From Ancylobacter crimeensis (GTDB taxonomy: Bacteria > Pseudomonadota > Alphaproteobacteria > Rhizobiales > Xanthobacteraceae), in contig NZ_JALKCH010000005.1 of assembly GCF_023016805.1 (NCBI RefSeq), forward strand, positions 1 through 64,000: a stretch of DNA of 64,000 nt, given 5' to 3'. Shown one piece after another: positions 62,820 to 64,000 of the stretch (the first letter of the stretch is position 1; the number at the start of each line of letters is the position of its first letter). Made by a program: the position numbers and the translations under genes. The notes beneath the pieces are model-generated. The model had not been told where the DNA came from. It did no database searches and saw nothing but the letters and a program-made list of their open reading frames with translations.

Positions 62820-64000
62820 TCAATCGCCCTCCTGCGTGGCCGCCAGGCTCCAGGCCGAGCCGAAACCGGAGGACGGGCCGGAACGCGCCGTGGTCGCCTG
62901 CCGGCTCAGCACCCGCCAGACCGTGTTGCCGACATCGTCGGCCACCAGCAGCCCGCCGCGCCGGTCCAGCAGCACCCCGACCGGGCGGCCCTGTGCCTCG
63001 CCCGCCTTGTTGAGAAAGCCGGTGAGGATCGGCTCCGGCATCCCGACCGGCCTGCCATTTTCGAAGCGCACGAAGACCACCTTGTAGCCCGCCTGCGGCC
63101 TGCGGTTCCATGAGCCGTGCTGGCCGATGATGGCTCCCCCCTCGAAGCGGGCGCCGAAGGCCGGGGTCTTCACGAAGGTGAAGCCGAGGGAGGCGGTGTG
63201 GGCGCCGAGCGCATAATCGGGCTTGATGGCCCTCGCCACCATGGCGGGCTCGGGCGGGGTCACCCGGGCATCGACATTGCCGCCGTAATAGGACCACGGC
63301 CAGCCATAAAAGCCGCCGTCCTGCACCGCGGTCATGTAGTCCGGCACGATGTGGTTGCCGATCTCGTCGCGCTCGTTCACCGAGACCCAGAGCCGGCCGT
63401 CCGCGGGATTGAAATCCATGCCGACCGGATTGCGCAGACCGCTCGCATAGATGCCGGCCTTGCCGGTGGCGAGGTCGATCCGCCAGATCGCGGCGCGCCC
63501 CTGCTCCTCGGCCATGCCGTTTTCGGCGACATTGGAATTCGAGCCGACACCGACATAGAGCGTCGTCCCGTCCGGGCTGGCAACGAGGCTCTTGGTCCAG
63601 TGATGGTTGCGCCCCGCCGGCAGGTCCGCGACCTTCACGCCCGGCTCGGTGATCGTCGTCGCGCCCTCCTTGTAGGGAAAGCGCAGCACCGCGTCGGCAT
63701 TGGCGACATAGAGCTGGTCGCCGATCAGGGCCATGCCGAAGGGCGAGTTGAGGCCGGTAAGGAAGTCGGTCTTGGTCTCGGCGACGCCGTCACCATTCTC
63801 GTCGCGCAGCAGCAGGATGCGGTTCGGGCTGGGGGTCTGGGCGCCGGCCTTCTTCATGAACAATGACTGGATCCAGCCGCGCAGCCCCTCGGTCCTGCCC
63901 GGGGGCTTGGGCGGAGCGCTGGTCTCGGCGACGAGGATGTCGCCGTTCGGCAGTTCATAGAGCCAGCGCGGATGGTCGAGGCCGGTGGCGAAGGCCGCGA
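62820..64000 (-). CDS. PQQ-dependent sugar (sorbosone) dehydrogenase-like beta-propeller, 5' end outside window
   Basis: The frame is open to the right edge, so the N-terminus is missing; at least 393 residues are visible. WLYELPNGDILVAETSAPP, TGLNSPFGMALIGDQLYVAN and HHWTKSLVASPDGTTLYVGV are blades of the sGdh/YliI-type propeller, with GMDFNPADGRLWVSVNERDE and WPWSYYGGNVDARV further on. Members are periplasmic PQQ-dependent sugar or sorbosone dehydrogenases, but many relatives have no proven activity. An ATG at 63863 is internal and not a start. Confidence 0.88.
   Translation of the reverse strand, partial: AAFATGLDHPRWLYELPNGDILVAETSAPPKPPGRTEGLRGWIQSLFMKKAGAQTPSPNRILLLRDENGDGVAETKTDFLTGLNSPFGMALIGDQLYVANADAVLRFPYKEGATTITEPGVKVADLPAGRNHHWTKSLVASPDGTTLYVGVGSNSNVAENGMAEEQGRAAIWRIDLATGKAGIYASGLRNPVGMDFNPADGRLWVSVNERDEIGNHIVPDYMTAVQDGGFYGWPWSYYGGNVDARVTPPEPAMVARAIKPDYALGAHTASLGFTFVKTPAFGARFEGGAIIGQHGSWNRRPQAGYKVVFVRFENGRPVGMPEPILTGFLNKAGEAQGRPVGVLLDRRGGLLVADDVGNTVWRVLSRQATTARSGPSSGFGSAWSLAATQEGD

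Overview
The window reads as chromosomal DNA of a GC-rich alphaproteobacterium of the order Hyphomicrobiales, possibly Xanthobacteraceae-like. This rests on the TIGR02301 and MmcB families, a PmtA-type phospholipid methyltransferase, the dnaK-dnaJ and dapE-dapD-argB neighbourhoods, and sites resembling alphaproteobacterial RpoH and EcfG promoters. The genus is inference.

Layout. (1) 1-3879 holds a sugar-acid/hydroxyacid catabolic operon on the minus strand (KdgT-like permease, GlcG-like protein, D-2-hydroxyacid dehydrogenase, start of a GarR-like reductase) divergent from an IclR regulator. (2) 4170-20404 is a 16.2-kb integrated element in tRNA-Arg(CCG). It is bounded by a 46-bp direct repeat of the tRNA 3' end and carries matching 19-bp candidate integrase arm sites at both ends. 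Its content is mosaic: tyrosine integrase, a terminase scrap, a Fic module, a large secreted modular protease, BrnT/BrnA, an XRE repressor with a divergent operator, a broken TOPRIM-DUF927 replication gene, two AlpA-like regulators, and a short tail block (ClpP-like protease, tail-assembly chaperone with an apparent -1 frameshift site, tape measure). No intact terminase, portal, capsid, baseplate or lysis gene was seen. Two clusters of the heptamer GGGGAAC/GTTCCCC, joined by a 49-bp inverted repeat, look like replication iterons; this is the most unusual signal in the window. (3) 20811-25267 is ordinary chromosome: SDR protein, queG, GST, VOC protein and a TIM-barrel isomerase. (4) 25341-32808 carries dnaK-dnaJ behind an RpoH-like promoter, pmtA, an FMN reductase, pyrF, a DUF1330 protein and rpsU. 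(5) 33288-43745 includes a NUDIX/TIGR02301 pair, the lysine and arginine genes dapE, dapD and argB, a HAD nucleotidase, a MATE exporter, a split chromate transporter and mmcB. (6) 44111-51851 has an ABC-F ATPase, LysR/mmsA, a YeeE/YedE pair, an Hsp70-like protein and stress-type small proteins.

(7) 52094-56355 is a four-gene operon: an exported alkaline phosphatase, a Tat-exported Cys-containing protein, and an ABC ATPase with a His-rich permease resembling zinc-linked Zrg systems. A Pho-box-like site precedes it. (8) 56472-64000 holds an L-2-hydroxyglutarate oxidase, a large hybrid histidine kinase, several small genes behind EcfG-like promoters, a DUF1810 protein and a PQQ-sugar-dehydrogenase-like protein cut by the window end.
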